Part shown: positions 36,197 to 43,882 of the stretch, piece after piece
How positions within the stretch are numbered: the first letter of the stretch is position 1
Layout: every line of letters begins with the position of its first letter
Source of the DNA: Megasphaera sp. UBA1696
Lineage (GTDB): Bacteria; Bacillota; Negativicutes; Veillonellales; Megasphaeraceae
Length of the DNA stretch: 64,000 nt
Assembly (NCBI GenBank): GCA_002319965.1
Contig: DCJQ01000039.1
Span: forward strand, 1 to 64,000
Direction: 5' to 3'
The notes under the pieces: model-generated
Databases searched by the model: none
Told to the model about the DNA's origin: nothing
What the model saw: only the letters and a program-made list of their open reading frames with translations
Program-made: the position numbers and the translations under genes

Positions 36197-37486
36197 TCAT
36201 TTCTTATGATATAGCAAAACAGGCTCGATGTCCACGGCGCGACGGGCCGGTTTTTTCTTGTTTATATCGAAAAAGTCTTCGACATAAAAAGTAACTTTCT
36301 CACCTTCCTGCGCTCGGACCCGATACAGGGAAGCCGTACGGAAATAATACTGACCGCCGCCGTATTCCCGGATGAAACCGGCCTTGCCGCCGGGGAGTAT
36401 CTTATCGATGGTGCCCTTATGCTGTTCTTCACCGGCATGCTTTTCGGCCATCCAGAAGGATTGGAGGCAGCGAAACAGTTCCTGTCGATCCGGAGGAGAA
36501 AAATCATAACGGTCGACCTTGGCAATGAGCTGGGGCGAAATTTTCCAATTTTGTTCGGTCCGGATGAGTTTCGCCAAGAGATAATGCTCATAAGCCTCTT
36601 TATCGTAACTGCCCATATTTTCCAAGGCCCCTGCCAACTGGGCGAGGAAGTTGACCTTAGCCTTAAGCTCGCCGGGAGCTGCCATGGCCGATGCTCCGTA
36701 GCGGCGCATCGCCTCACTGTCGCCCTTGGCTTGGGCCGCAAAAAAGAGGCCGCGATAGACGATCCAGTGCTGCTTGTACTTTAATAACTCTTCAAACCGC
36801 TGCCGGGCGTCCTCGATCTGTCCCAACCGCAGCTCACAGAGGCCGATGCGGTAGGAAAACCAAATGTCGTTGTCGTGATGCAGTTCAGGAAAGATTCCCA
36901 AGGCCATGCGGCAAAGACGTATGCAGTCATCGTACCTTTCTTCCTTGATGAGGGTCCGGCTCATGAGGGCATACCAGTGTTCCCGATCGGAGGCAATAAC
37001 CTGTTCCCGTCCGCGAAGGGTCACCTTTTTTTCTTCATCGGACAAGAGATCCGGATCGAGACGGCGCAAATAGTCGCCGGCCATATTCGCCATAGACGGC
37101 GGTTTGGTCTTTAAGACTTCGACCATCCGCCATACGGCTAAGGTATACGGCGTGTACGGACCTTGTTGACTGTACTTTAAGATGGCGTCGACGGCGCGGC
37201 GAAAGTCTTCGAAGGTATGGAGCCGTTCATCGAATTTTTTGATGTATAAATAGTAAAGGCACCAGCAGTAGATGCCGTGAAGATTGGTAAACTCCGGAAA
37301 GGCGATGATGCCGGCCCGGGCAATTTCCCGCCCTTTAGCATAATTGTTGACCTTGCGCAGGGCATAGGCATAATAGTAATAGTCCCAGTTCGTCCAGGAA
37401 CCGTCAGGCTTTGCCTTATCGTACATGGCAAGGACGTCGTTGTATCGGCCCTCCTGACAGGCCTCGCGGGCTGCAAAAGAATCCAT
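36197..37486 (-). CDS. Tetratricopeptide-like protein with a C-terminal cold-shock-type domain
   Basis: A 429-residue protein. The N-terminal ~340 residues are helical repeats of TPR type (for example GRYNDVLAMYDKAKPDGSW, ALMSRTLIKEERYDDCIRLCRMALGIFP, CELRLGQIEDARQRFEELLKYK). The last ~70 residues read GTIDKILPGGKAGFIREYGGG, QYYFRTASLY, then GEKVTFYVEDF and PARRAVDI, the order of strands in a cold-shock OB fold (G-x-I/V, GFI, YFxxxS, GExVxF, A-x-x-V). This suggests a scaffold that also binds RNA or single-stranded DNA. I know no characterised member. It has no signal peptide and is cytoplasmic. First of a run with dcd. Confidence 0.7.
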   Translation of the reverse strand: MDSFAAREACQEGRYNDVLAMYDKAKPDGSWTNWDYYYYAYALRKVNNYAKGREIARAGIIAFPEFTNLHGIYCWCLYYLYIKKFDERLHTFEDFRRAVDAILKYSQQGPYTPYTLAVWRMVEVLKTKPPSMANMAGDYLRRLDPDLLSDEEKKVTLRGREQVIASDREHWYALMSRTLIKEERYDDCIRLCRMALGIFPELHHDNDIWFSYRIGLCELRLGQIEDARQRFEELLKYKQHWIVYRGLFFAAQAKGDSEAMRRYGASAMAAPGELKAKVNFLAQLAGALENMGSYDKEAYEHYLLAKLIRTEQNWKISPQLIAKVDRYDFSPPDRQELFRCLQSFWMAEKHAGEEQHKGTIDKILPGGKAGFIREYGGGQYYFRTASLYRVRAQEGEKVTFYVEDFFDINKKKPARRAVDIEPVLLYHKK

Positions 37487-37593
37487 AGAAAAACCTCCTA
37501 CCCGTTTATTACACAGTGTTCATTATGCCTATTATAACATAAAGAATCTTCCTCTTCGGCATAACGGTCCCTAAAAACCTTGAAAACGCAAAA

Positions 37594-37638
37594 AAAAGAG
37601 CTTTTCCACAATACACACCATTGTAGAAAAGCTCTTTT
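37594..37638. terminator. Terminator downstream of etfBA
   Basis: A long stem, AAAGAGCTTTTC with GAAAAGCTCTTT plus an inner ACAAT/ATTGT, followed by T8 on the minus strand. It probably ends the etf transcript and insulates the TPR gene's promoter. Confidence 0.85.
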
Positions 37639-37682
37639 ATACAGCATCCTATGACCTGAACGAAAGGCTCATAGTCAGGTTT

Positions 37683-38684
37683 TTATCCTTTGATCTTGGC
37701 AATTTGTTTTTCCAATTCCGGCATGACTTCAAAGAGATCGCCAACGATGCCGTAGTGGGCGAATTCGAAAATCGGTGCATCGGGATCTTTATTGACGGCA
37801 ATGATCAATTCAGCATCCTGAACGCCCAATTTATGCTGGATAGCACCGGAAATACCCATCGCGATGTAGATTTTCGGCGCAATTTTCTTACCCGTAATGC
37901 CGATCTGCAAATCATGGGGAGCCCATTCGTTATCGACGAGGGGCTTGGAAACGCCGAAGGCAGCCCCGATGCGCTGAGCGAAAGCTTCGACGGCTTTCAT
38001 GCCTTCTTCGTTCTGAACGCCGCGGCCGGCGCCGACGACAATTTCAGCCGATTCAATGGACAGGCTTTCGGCTGCATTTTCAACGGCTTCAAAGTTGGTT
38101 ACTTTGACCGTCGGAGCGTCACCGCTGAAATCGACTTTTTCTTTGATGACATCGCCCTTGCGGGACGGATTAGCCGGGACACCGTGGAAGATTTTATCGC
38201 TGACCGTGCCGAGCTGCGGGCGGGTCGTCGTCTGAATCTTAACCAAGAGCTTGCCCGTGAAGGCCGGACGAATCCACGTAAGCGTATCGTCATCACCTTC
38301 GTGGAGAACGTCGATGCAATCGGCAACGAGGCCGACTTTCAATTTCGCCGACAGGCGGCCGCCGAGGTCACGGCCGTTGGGAGAACCGCCGATGAGGATG
38401 ACGCTCGGTGCGTATTTTTCAACCAACGCCGCAATGGCCTTCGTATACAAGGCCGAGTCATAGCCTTCGAGTACCGGATCTTCTACGGCGACGACAGCGT
38501 CTGCCCCATAGGAAATCGCTTCTTCAGCCGCTTTGCTCGTATCGGCACCGACGATATACGCAACGACTTGTTCGCCTTTTTTGTCAGCCAGCTGACGAGC
38601 CTTGCCCAACAATTCAATGCTCAGCGTGCTCAAGGCACTGCCGGCAACTTCAATATATACGCTGATGTTGTTTTTTAATTCCAT
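37683..38684 (-). CDS. etfA: Electron transfer flavoprotein, alpha subunit
   Basis: A 333-residue EtfA with the C-terminal FAD-binding domain signature IVVGAGRGVQNEEGMKAVEAFAQRIGA, then KPLVDNEWAPHDLQIGITGKKIAPKIYIAMGISGAIQH and IIAVNKDPDAPIFEFAHYGIVGD. With EtfB it carries electrons for acyl-CoA dehydrogenases; in Negativicutes such complexes can bifurcate electrons from NADH to ferredoxin and crotonyl-CoA. No bcd gene is in the window. It starts behind AAGGAGGG, 14 nt after etfB. Confidence 0.95.
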   Translation of the reverse strand: MELKNNISVYIEVAGSALSTLSIELLGKARQLADKKGEQVVAYIVGADTSKAAEEAISYGADAVVAVEDPVLEGYDSALYTKAIAALVEKYAPSVILIGGSPNGRDLGGRLSAKLKVGLVADCIDVLHEGDDDTLTWIRPAFTGKLLVKIQTTTRPQLGTVSDKIFHGVPANPSRKGDVIKEKVDFSGDAPTVKVTNFEAVENAAESLSIESAEIVVGAGRGVQNEEGMKAVEAFAQRIGAAFGVSKPLVDNEWAPHDLQIGITGKKIAPKIYIAMGISGAIQHKLGVQDAELIIAVNKDPDAPIFEFAHYGIVGDLFEVMPELEKQIAKIKG

Positions 38685-38698
38685 GTTCAGAGCCCTCC

Positions 38699-39481
38699 TT
38701 ACAGTAAGTTCTTGGCAGTCAGATCTTTAACGAGATTAGCCGCAAGGTCCGCCGGGGTATTCCCTTCGACCATGATACCGACGGGGTTCGGTTCCGGCGC
38801 GAACATTTCCGTAACTTTTGTTGCCGAACCGGATTTGCCAACACTTGCTGCATCGAGGCCCAAATCTTCGATACGCCATACGTCGAAGACAGCCTTTTTG
38901 GCAGCCATCTTACCGCGGATTTTCGGAGAACGCGGCGTATTGCTCTTATCCGTAACCGAAACGACGGCCGGTAACTGGGCCTGAACCGTTTCAATGCCGC
39001 CGTGATTGGCGCGGGTTGCCGTAATCGTCGAGCCTTCGACACTGATGGAATCAGCATAGGAAACGAGAGAGATGTTCAAATACTGAGCAACGGCCGGAGG
39101 AATCTGGCCCGTATCGCCATCGGTCGAACGTTTGCCCGTGAATACCAGGTCGACGTCGCCGATCTTTTCAATCGCCTTTGCTAAAATCAGGCCCGTAGCT
39201 AAGGTATCGGACCCGGCCATACGTTCATCGGATACGAGAACGCCTTTATCAGCACCGACTGCGATGCCGTCACGCATGACTTCCGCGGCCTGAGCCGTGC
39301 CCATGGTGATAAGGGTAACCGTGCCGCCCACTGCGTCTTTGACTGCAATCGCTGCTTCGATAGCATGCTTGTCAACGGGATTTAACATCGACGGAGCACC
39401 GACACGGACCAGGTTATTATCTTGCGCAATTTCGATTTCAGAAACTGCCGGAACTTGCTTTACTAAAACTACAATATTCAT
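38699..39481 (-). CDS. etfB: Electron transfer flavoprotein, beta subunit
   Basis: A 260-residue EtfB: MNIVVLVKQVPAVSEIEI start, PVDKHAIEAAIAVKD, the DLVFTGKRSTDGDTGQIPPAVAQYL flavin/nucleotide block and the VTDKSNTPRSPKIRGKMAAK segment. EtfB of the bifurcating group holds a second FAD; the sequence alone does not settle whether this one bifurcates. The ATG at 39481 follows AAAGGAGG. First gene of etfBA, with its own strong promoter. Confidence 0.95.
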   Translation of the reverse strand: MNIVVLVKQVPAVSEIEIAQDNNLVRVGAPSMLNPVDKHAIEAAIAVKDAVGGTVTLITMGTAQAAEVMRDGIAVGADKGVLVSDERMAGSDTLATGLILAKAIEKIGDVDLVFTGKRSTDGDTGQIPPAVAQYLNISLVSYADSISVEGSTITATRANHGGIETVQAQLPAVVSVTDKSNTPRSPKIRGKMAAKKAVFDVWRIEDLGLDAASVGKSGSATKVTEMFAPEPNPVGIMVEGNTPADLAANLVKDLTAKNLL

Positions 39482-39549
39482 AGAAGAACCTCCTTTATAA
39501 GGACTGTAAGAATAGTGCATTCGCATATTGCGACTCTCTTATGTCCACT

Positions 39550-39578
39550 ATTATACTCTATAATTAAAAATTTATCAA
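39550..39578 (-). promoter_or_regulatory. Promoter of etfBA
   Basis: TTGATA at 39578-39573 and TATAAT at 39555-39550 on the minus strand, spacer 17 nt, about 70 nt before etfB. Confidence 0.75.
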
Positions 39579-39634
39579 TTAAGAATTGTTTTTAATTATA
39601 TAATTTTATCCGTAAAATTCTCGTAAAGCCATCG

Positions 39635-39663
39635 TTGACAGACCGGCGTCGTTCTTCTAAAAT
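39635..39663 (+). promoter_or_regulatory. Promoter of the OPT transporter gene
   Basis: TTGACA at 39635-39640, 17-nt spacer, TAAAAT at 39658-39663, about 70 nt before the start codon and divergent from the etf promoter. Confidence 0.7.
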
Positions 39664-39732
39664 TAAAGAGTATATAATGGGTTAATCGTTTGATTTACCA
39701 ATGAAACTTTATACTTTTAGGAGGTCTTTCTT

Positions 39733-41670
39733 ATGTCTTCACCAAACTCCGACGGACGACACTATGCCCCGCCCATGGCGCCGGACAGAAGCTATGTTGA
39801 AATCAACGCCTACGTCGTCGGCTGGGGGCTCTTTTTTGCCGCCCTCTTCGCCTTAGCCGTCGGCTATCTGTGTCTGAAAATCGGCCAGACCGTCGACGCC
39901 TTCGCTCCGGTCTCTGTCCTGGCTATGGGCATGGCCGTTCTCTTCAAACGCAAAAACGCCTTCCCGGAAACGGTCCACATCCAGGCCATTGCCAGCGCCG
40001 GTACCAACATCATCGGCGGCGTCATGTTCATCCTGCCGGCCCTTTTCATCCTGCAGCTTGACAGTCAATTATCCTTTGCCGAAATGGTCATTCCCATCGT
40101 CCTCGGCGGCGTCCTCGGCGTCCTCTTGGCCACGACCTTCCGCCGCTACTTCTGCGAAGAAATGGACGCAGCCTATCCCTTCCCGTCGGGCCGGGCGGCT
40201 GCTGAAGTCTTGAGCTGCAACGAAGGCTCCAAGGCGAAAGTCATGGTCTTCAGCGGCCTCTTGGCCATGGCCTACGACTTCGTCCTTAACAGCCTCGGCT
40301 GGTGGCAGGAAGTCTTGTCGACGATGACCTTTTCCTGGGGCCAGGCGGCGGCCGATAAATACAAGCTGGCCTTTAGCCTCGACAACGACGCAGCCCTCCT
40401 CGGCATCGGCTACTTCACAGGTCTTCGCTACGCCGCCATTATCGCCGCCGGTTCCTTCTTCTCGTGGTTCGTCTGCATCCCCGTCGTCTATTACCTCGGC
40501 GGTGATCACGTCATGACCATCGGCGGCCAGACGGTCCTCTTGGCCAATGCCTCCATTGACGACGTCTTCTCCCAGTACGTCCGCCACATCGGCATCGGCA
40601 TGCTGGCCATGGCCGGCATCATCGGCCTTATCTCCATGTCGGGCGTCGTCGGCCGGGTCATGAAAAGAGCTGCCGTGGATATGTTCTCGTCGAAGGGTCC
40701 TTCGGCAACGGATCTTCTCCGTACCCAGCAGGATATGCCCATGAGCCAGATCGTCACCGGGACCCTGGCCATGGATGCCTTATTCATCCTCTTCTTCCAT
40801 GTCACCTGCTCCCAGAATATCACCCAGACTCTTCTGGCCGGAGCCATCATCATCATCTTTTCCTTCATGCTCTCTGTCGTCGGCATCAGTTCCATCGCCT
40901 TTACGGGGAATGAACCGGTCTCGGGCATGACCATCTTCATGATCATCGTATCGGCCGTCCTCATGGGCAATGCCGGCATGAGCGGCAGCTCCGGCATCAT
41001 CGCCATCCTCATGATGGCCGCCTTCCTCTGTGCGACCTTAGCCGTTGCCGGCAACTTCATGTCGGAACTGAAAGTCGCCTACCTCACGGGCGCTACGCCA
41101 AAGAAGATGCAACAGTGGCAAATCGTCTCGATTATCATCACCAGCTTCGTCTCCGTCGGCGTCATCTTCCTCTTGAACCACGCCTACGGCTATACCGGCC
41201 CCGGCGCCTTAGCCGCTCCTCAGGCCAATGCCATGGCCGCCATCGTCAAACCGATGATGGACGGCGGTGCCGCTCCCTGGCCGCTCTACATGGCCGGCGC
41301 CTTCTTCGCCTTTATCCTGTGGATGATGAAAGTTCCGCCTTTGGCCTTTGCCCTCGGCGCGTACCTTCCTATGGAAATCAACACGCCGGTCCTCATCGGC
41401 GGCTTAGTCTCGTACTTCGTCTCTCACAGCAGCAAGGACGAAGCTTTAAACGAACTTCGCCTCAGTGAAGGCAGCACCATCGCCTCGGGCTTCGTTGCCG
41501 GCGGTGCCATCGGCAGCCTCATCAGCGCCGTCCTCCACATTGGCGGCGTCGACTGGTTCTTAAAAGACTGGGTCACCACGCCGGGCGCAACCTACCTCGG
41601 CATCCTGGCTTATCTTGCCATGTGCGCCGTCATCTACTGCGTCGCCTGCCGCATCAAGAAGCAAGCTTAA
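39733..41670 (+). CDS. OPT-family oligopeptide transporter
   Basis: A 645-residue membrane protein with about 15 hydrophobic segments. The AAYPFPSGRAAAEVLSCNEGSKAK segment after the fourth membrane span and FTGNEPVSGMTIFM are typical of the bacterial OPT family (proton-linked uptake of peptides or metal chelates). Both ends lie near the membrane, and no extra domain is present. It starts behind AGGAGG. It stands alone, with its own promoter and terminator, so the substrate cannot be inferred from neighbours. Confidence 0.92.
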   Translation: MSSPNSDGRHYAPPMAPDRSYVEINAYVVGWGLFFAALFALAVGYLCLKIGQTVDAFAPVSVLAMGMAVLFKRKNAFPETVHIQAIASAGTNIIGGVMFILPALFILQLDSQLSFAEMVIPIVLGGVLGVLLATTFRRYFCEEMDAAYPFPSGRAAAEVLSCNEGSKAKVMVFSGLLAMAYDFVLNSLGWWQEVLSTMTFSWGQAAADKYKLAFSLDNDAALLGIGYFTGLRYAAIIAAGSFFSWFVCIPVVYYLGGDHVMTIGGQTVLLANASIDDVFSQYVRHIGIGMLAMAGIIGLISMSGVVGRVMKRAAVDMFSSKGPSATDLLRTQQDMPMSQIVTGTLAMDALFILFFHVTCSQNITQTLLAGAIIIIFSFMLSVVGISSIAFTGNEPVSGMTIFMIIVSAVLMGNAGMSGSSGIIAILMMAAFLCATLAVAGNFMSELKVAYLTGATPKKMQQWQIVSIIITSFVSVGVIFLLNHAYGYTGPGALAAPQANAMAAIVKPMMDGGAAPWPLYMAGAFFAFILWMMKVPPLAFALGAYLPMEINTPVLIGGLVSYFVSHSSKDEALNELRLSEGSTIASGFVAGGAIGSLISAVLHIGGVDWFLKDWVTTPGATYLGILAYLAMCAVIYCVACRIKKQA

Positions 41671-41692
41671 CGTGCAACCTTAACATGAAAAG

Positions 41693-41744
41693 AATGACCT
41701 CCTAACGTCCGTTTCGAAAGACGAACTCCGGGAGGTCATTTTTT
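41693..41744 (+). terminator. Terminator of the OPT gene
   Basis: AATGACCTCC and GGAGGTCATT form a 10-bp stem with further pairing inside, followed by T6. The 13-base arm aatgacctcctaa recurs exactly in the terminator at 52196. Confidence 0.85.
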
Positions 41745-41878
41745 ATGGCCACGCACAATTTTTAAATTACATCAAAAGAATCACGCCTTGCCCGAATCAA
41801 GCTGAGGCCAACGCATACAGCTTAACCCATTGATTGAACAAGCCTTATATTTTCCCTAAAATTTGCTATACTATAGTT

Positions 41879-41931
41879 GATAGAGCCCACCACGCATAAG
41901 GCGGAAACGTACTGCGGGTGGGACTTTTTTT
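41879..41931 (+). ncRNA. Possible ~50-nt terminator-ended small RNA
   Basis: An extended -10 box, TGC-TATACT (41864-41872), is followed 7 nt later by a compact hairpin. Arms GCCCACC-A-CGCA and TGCG-GGTGGG enclose a 16-nt apical part that can fold as GCG-GAAA-CGT, and T7 follows. It lies in a 340-nt gap, about 140 nt past the OPT terminator, so it is not needed to end that gene. The -35 box is poor. It could equally be a spare terminator. Confidence 0.3.
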
Positions 41932-41972
41932 ATTTCCTAAGAAAAGGCTCTCCCCATCCCCACTTATGGTAT

Positions 41973-42004
41973 AAAAAAATGCCGATCATCTCACGATGAT
42001 CGAC
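41973..42004 (-). terminator. Terminator of the zinc-ribbon membrane protein gene
   Basis: On the minus strand GTCGATCAT and ATGATCGGC pair over a 6-nt loop, with a run of T after, 8 nt past the stop. Confidence 0.8.
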
Positions 42005-42011
42005 GTTCTCT

Positions 42012-42356
42012 TTATAACGGTGCCCACGGATTCAGCCAACGATAGACCATCTGGTCGGCGCCAAAATGGACGGCAATCATGCCGACGACAAAGACACCGA
42101 CGGCACAAGTGCCCGCTTTAATCAGATTCTGCTTGGTAGCCAGACTCTTTACAGCTTCCTTCATGTCCTGCAGTTCCTCAGCAGCCGTCCTGTTTTCCAT
42201 GGCATCGCCTTCTTTAAGCTCCACGGCGTCATGCCCTTTCAGATTCACAGCATCCCGTGCCTTCAGTTCGTGCCAAACACAGGACTTGCACCACACCTTC
42301 CCATCAAATCGAACAACCTTCTTTTTCTTCCCGCAACAACTGCATTTCTTCTTCAT
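42012..42356 (-). CDS. Small zinc-ribbon membrane-anchored protein
   Basis: A 114-residue protein. The N-terminus KKKCSCCGKKKKVVRFDGKVWCKSC holds two CxxC pairs, a zinc-ribbon signature. A short repeated element follows (ARDAVNLKGHDAVELKEGDAME; three copies of an approximately nine-residue unit), then a helix and one membrane segment (GTCAVGVFVVGMIAVHF). It would be anchored at the membrane by its C-terminal end with the zinc ribbon in the cytoplasm. I do not recognise a family with known function. The start is ATG at 42356 behind GGAGGGAG; the upstream in-frame start is less likely. It has its own promoter and terminator. Confidence 0.65.
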   Translation of the reverse strand: MKKKCSCCGKKKKVVRFDGKVWCKSCVWHELKARDAVNLKGHDAVELKEGDAMENRTAAEELQDMKEAVKSLATKQNLIKAGTCAVGVFVVGMIAVHFGADQMVYRWLNPWAPL

Positions 42357-42423
42357 ATCCTTGCTCCCTCCAACCGACAAGGCTCACGTCGGCCATCTTT
42401 TGTATATATGTTAGATTTATTTT

Positions 42424-42453
42424 ATTATATCATATATGTACTTTATATGACAA
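42424..42453 (-). promoter_or_regulatory. Promoter of the zinc-ribbon membrane protein gene
   Basis: TTGTCA at 42453-42448 and TATAAT at 42429-42424 on the minus strand, 18-nt spacer. Confidence 0.6.
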
Positions 42454-42615
42454 AGAGAGCGCCGAAAACAGGCACATCGAACGTATCGCCTTAGAAAAAT
42501 CTCGCCGCTTCCTCATCGTTAGATTGATCCGTAAGTCTACAGCTGTGCCTTTCTAAAAATCGCCGCGATGTGTAAAATAAAAAGAAAAGCCGCATTTCAG
42601 AAAGAAGGAGGAACT

Positions 42616-43025
42616 ATGAAGCAAAAAAAGGTGGGAAAAACATTTATCAAACATATCCCTTACATCGAAACCGTCATATTTTCCGACGGCAGCTATTTCA
42701 GCAGTCATGAAGTAACGACCGTCCGCTTCCAGGATGACAAAGCCATCTATACGAAAAAACGTCGGCCCTTTCTGAAGGACAACGACGACATTCCCCGGAA
42801 AAAGATGTCAAAAGCTGAGTTCCTAAAAAAATCGAAGCCCTTCATATAGAATACTGGGACAAAGAATATGAATCCTACGCCAAAGATGGCGAGCAATGGG
42901 AATTATCCATCCGTTTTTCCAATAACTATAAAGCCTTAGAAATCTACGGTAACGATGCCTTCCCGCCGAACTTCAAACAGTTGCAGCAGCTGATGAACAG
43001 CCCCTTCGCCGAAGAATCTGAGTGA
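42616..43025 (+). CDS. Small hypothetical protein read through a -1 frameshift at A_AAA_AAA
   Basis: The ATG at 42616 follows AAGGAGG. The first frame runs 77 codons and ends at a TAG at 42847. At 42825-42831 there is a run of seven A in the exact slippery phase A_AAA_AAA. Slipping back one base opens a frame to TGA at 43025 and gives a coherent product of about 136 residues. The second part contains WELSIRFSNNYKALEIYGND followed by AFPPNFKQLQQLM, resembling a motif of uncharacterised clostridial proteins (strand, G-x-N/D-A-x-P-x-N-F-x-x-L). Both halves have normal codon use. It may be a programmed frameshift, a disrupted gene, or a homopolymer sequencing error. Function unknown. Confidence 0.6.
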
Positions 43026-43031
43026 GAAAAG

Positions 43032-43067
43032 AGGGCACGACCTGAGCCCAAAGCTCCGTCGTGCCCT
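43032..43067 (+). terminator. Terminator of the frameshifted gene
   Basis: AGGGCACGAC and GTCGTGCCCT form a 10-bp stem; only a short T run follows. It lies 7 nt past the TGA of the shifted frame, not near the TAG of the first frame, which supports the longer product as the original gene. Confidence 0.6.
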
Positions 43068-43102
43068 ATTTGTCAATTCAACAGGTATGATAAATCCCAT
43101 TT

Positions 43103-43264
43103 TTACTTACAAATATGATCGAAGATATACTGCAGGGCCTCTTTGGCCTGGGCATACCGTTCCTCCATTCTGCTCAGGAGACGGGCAAGAATGGTAAAAC
43201 CAATTTCACGGGACAATGACCGGACGTCATCTGCCGCGGTAGAACAATAGTCAAACCTGCACTC
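43103..43264 (-). pseudogene. Possible gene remnant (C-terminal fragment)
   Basis: On the minus strand an open frame of about 53 codons ends at TAA (43103-43105). It reads as a plausible amphipathic protein end (SLSREIGFTILARLLSRMEER, then YAQAKEALQYIFDHICK). It lacks ATG, GTG or TTG before MEER and a ribosome binding site in front of the conserved-looking part, and a TAG lies just upstream in frame. It is probably the tail of a lost gene. Family not recognised. Confidence 0.35.
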
Positions 43265-43287
43265 CTATTCAGAAAGGCACGTTATCG

Positions 43288-43710
43288 TTATGTCCATTGA
43301 ATTTTCATAAATTTAGGATACGCTTCTTCTATAGTACCTACGAGCATAAAAGCCATATCCAGAAGCACTGCGGGATCAAAGTGATCCTTTATAAACAAGG
43401 ACCAGCGCATGACGACATCGCCTTCATCGCTGATGAAAAACTTGCCAAATCGATACCCCTGATTAAGTTCATTGATTAAATCCAATACAGCTTCTCTCTT
43501 TGAAGGATCTTCTATCTTGGCAATATCAAAAATACCAAGGTCTACAAAGGTCTCTTCCTCGGAAAATTCATAAACCACCGTAAGTATCTGATTGTTTTTA
43601 ATCTCGTGCTGCGCAATAAAAGCCCGCGTCACGCCCGCATCATCGGTTACTTCACGATAGCGATATTCTCTTTCATCCAGATGATCTCTAAATAAATCCA
43701 GTTTGCTCAT
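43288..43710 (-). CDS. YbjN-domain protein
   Basis: A 140-residue acidic protein that fits the YbjN / type III secretion chaperone-like fold: an N-terminal helix (KLDLFRDHLDE), a sheet region (TRAFIAQHEIKNNQILTVVYEF) and a C-terminal helix pair (HFDPAVLLDMAFMLVGTIEEAYPKFMK). YbjN proteins are small intracellular proteins with regulatory or chaperone roles in some bacteria; none is defined here. ATG at 43710 with GGAGGT 4 nt upstream. Neighbours are unrelated small genes. Confidence 0.7.
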   Translation of the reverse strand: MSKLDLFRDHLDEREYRYREVTDDAGVTRAFIAQHEIKNNQILTVVYEFSEEETFVDLGIFDIAKIEDPSKREAVLDLINELNQGYRFGKFFISDEGDVVMRWSLFIKDHFDPAVLLDMAFMLVGTIEEAYPKFMKIQWT

Positions 43711-43820
43711 CGTTACCTCCATGATAAAAATAAATATGTATCATACCTTTTATTGTTTTTATCGTAACACAAATAGCACAGAATCGTAAATATACGTACA
43801 AATTTGCCTAAAATAAAGAC

Positions 43821-43858
43821 CTCCTGAGAGTTAACTTTTTAGGGCTAACCCTCAAGAG
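43821..43858 (-). terminator. Terminator of the XRE-desulfoferrodoxin gene
   Basis: On the minus strand CTCTTGAGGGTTA pairs with TTAACTCTCAGGAG over 13 bp with two G-U pairs, followed by a T-rich stretch. Confidence 0.65.
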
Positions 43859-43882
43859 ATCAAGATAGAAAAAACGATTTCA

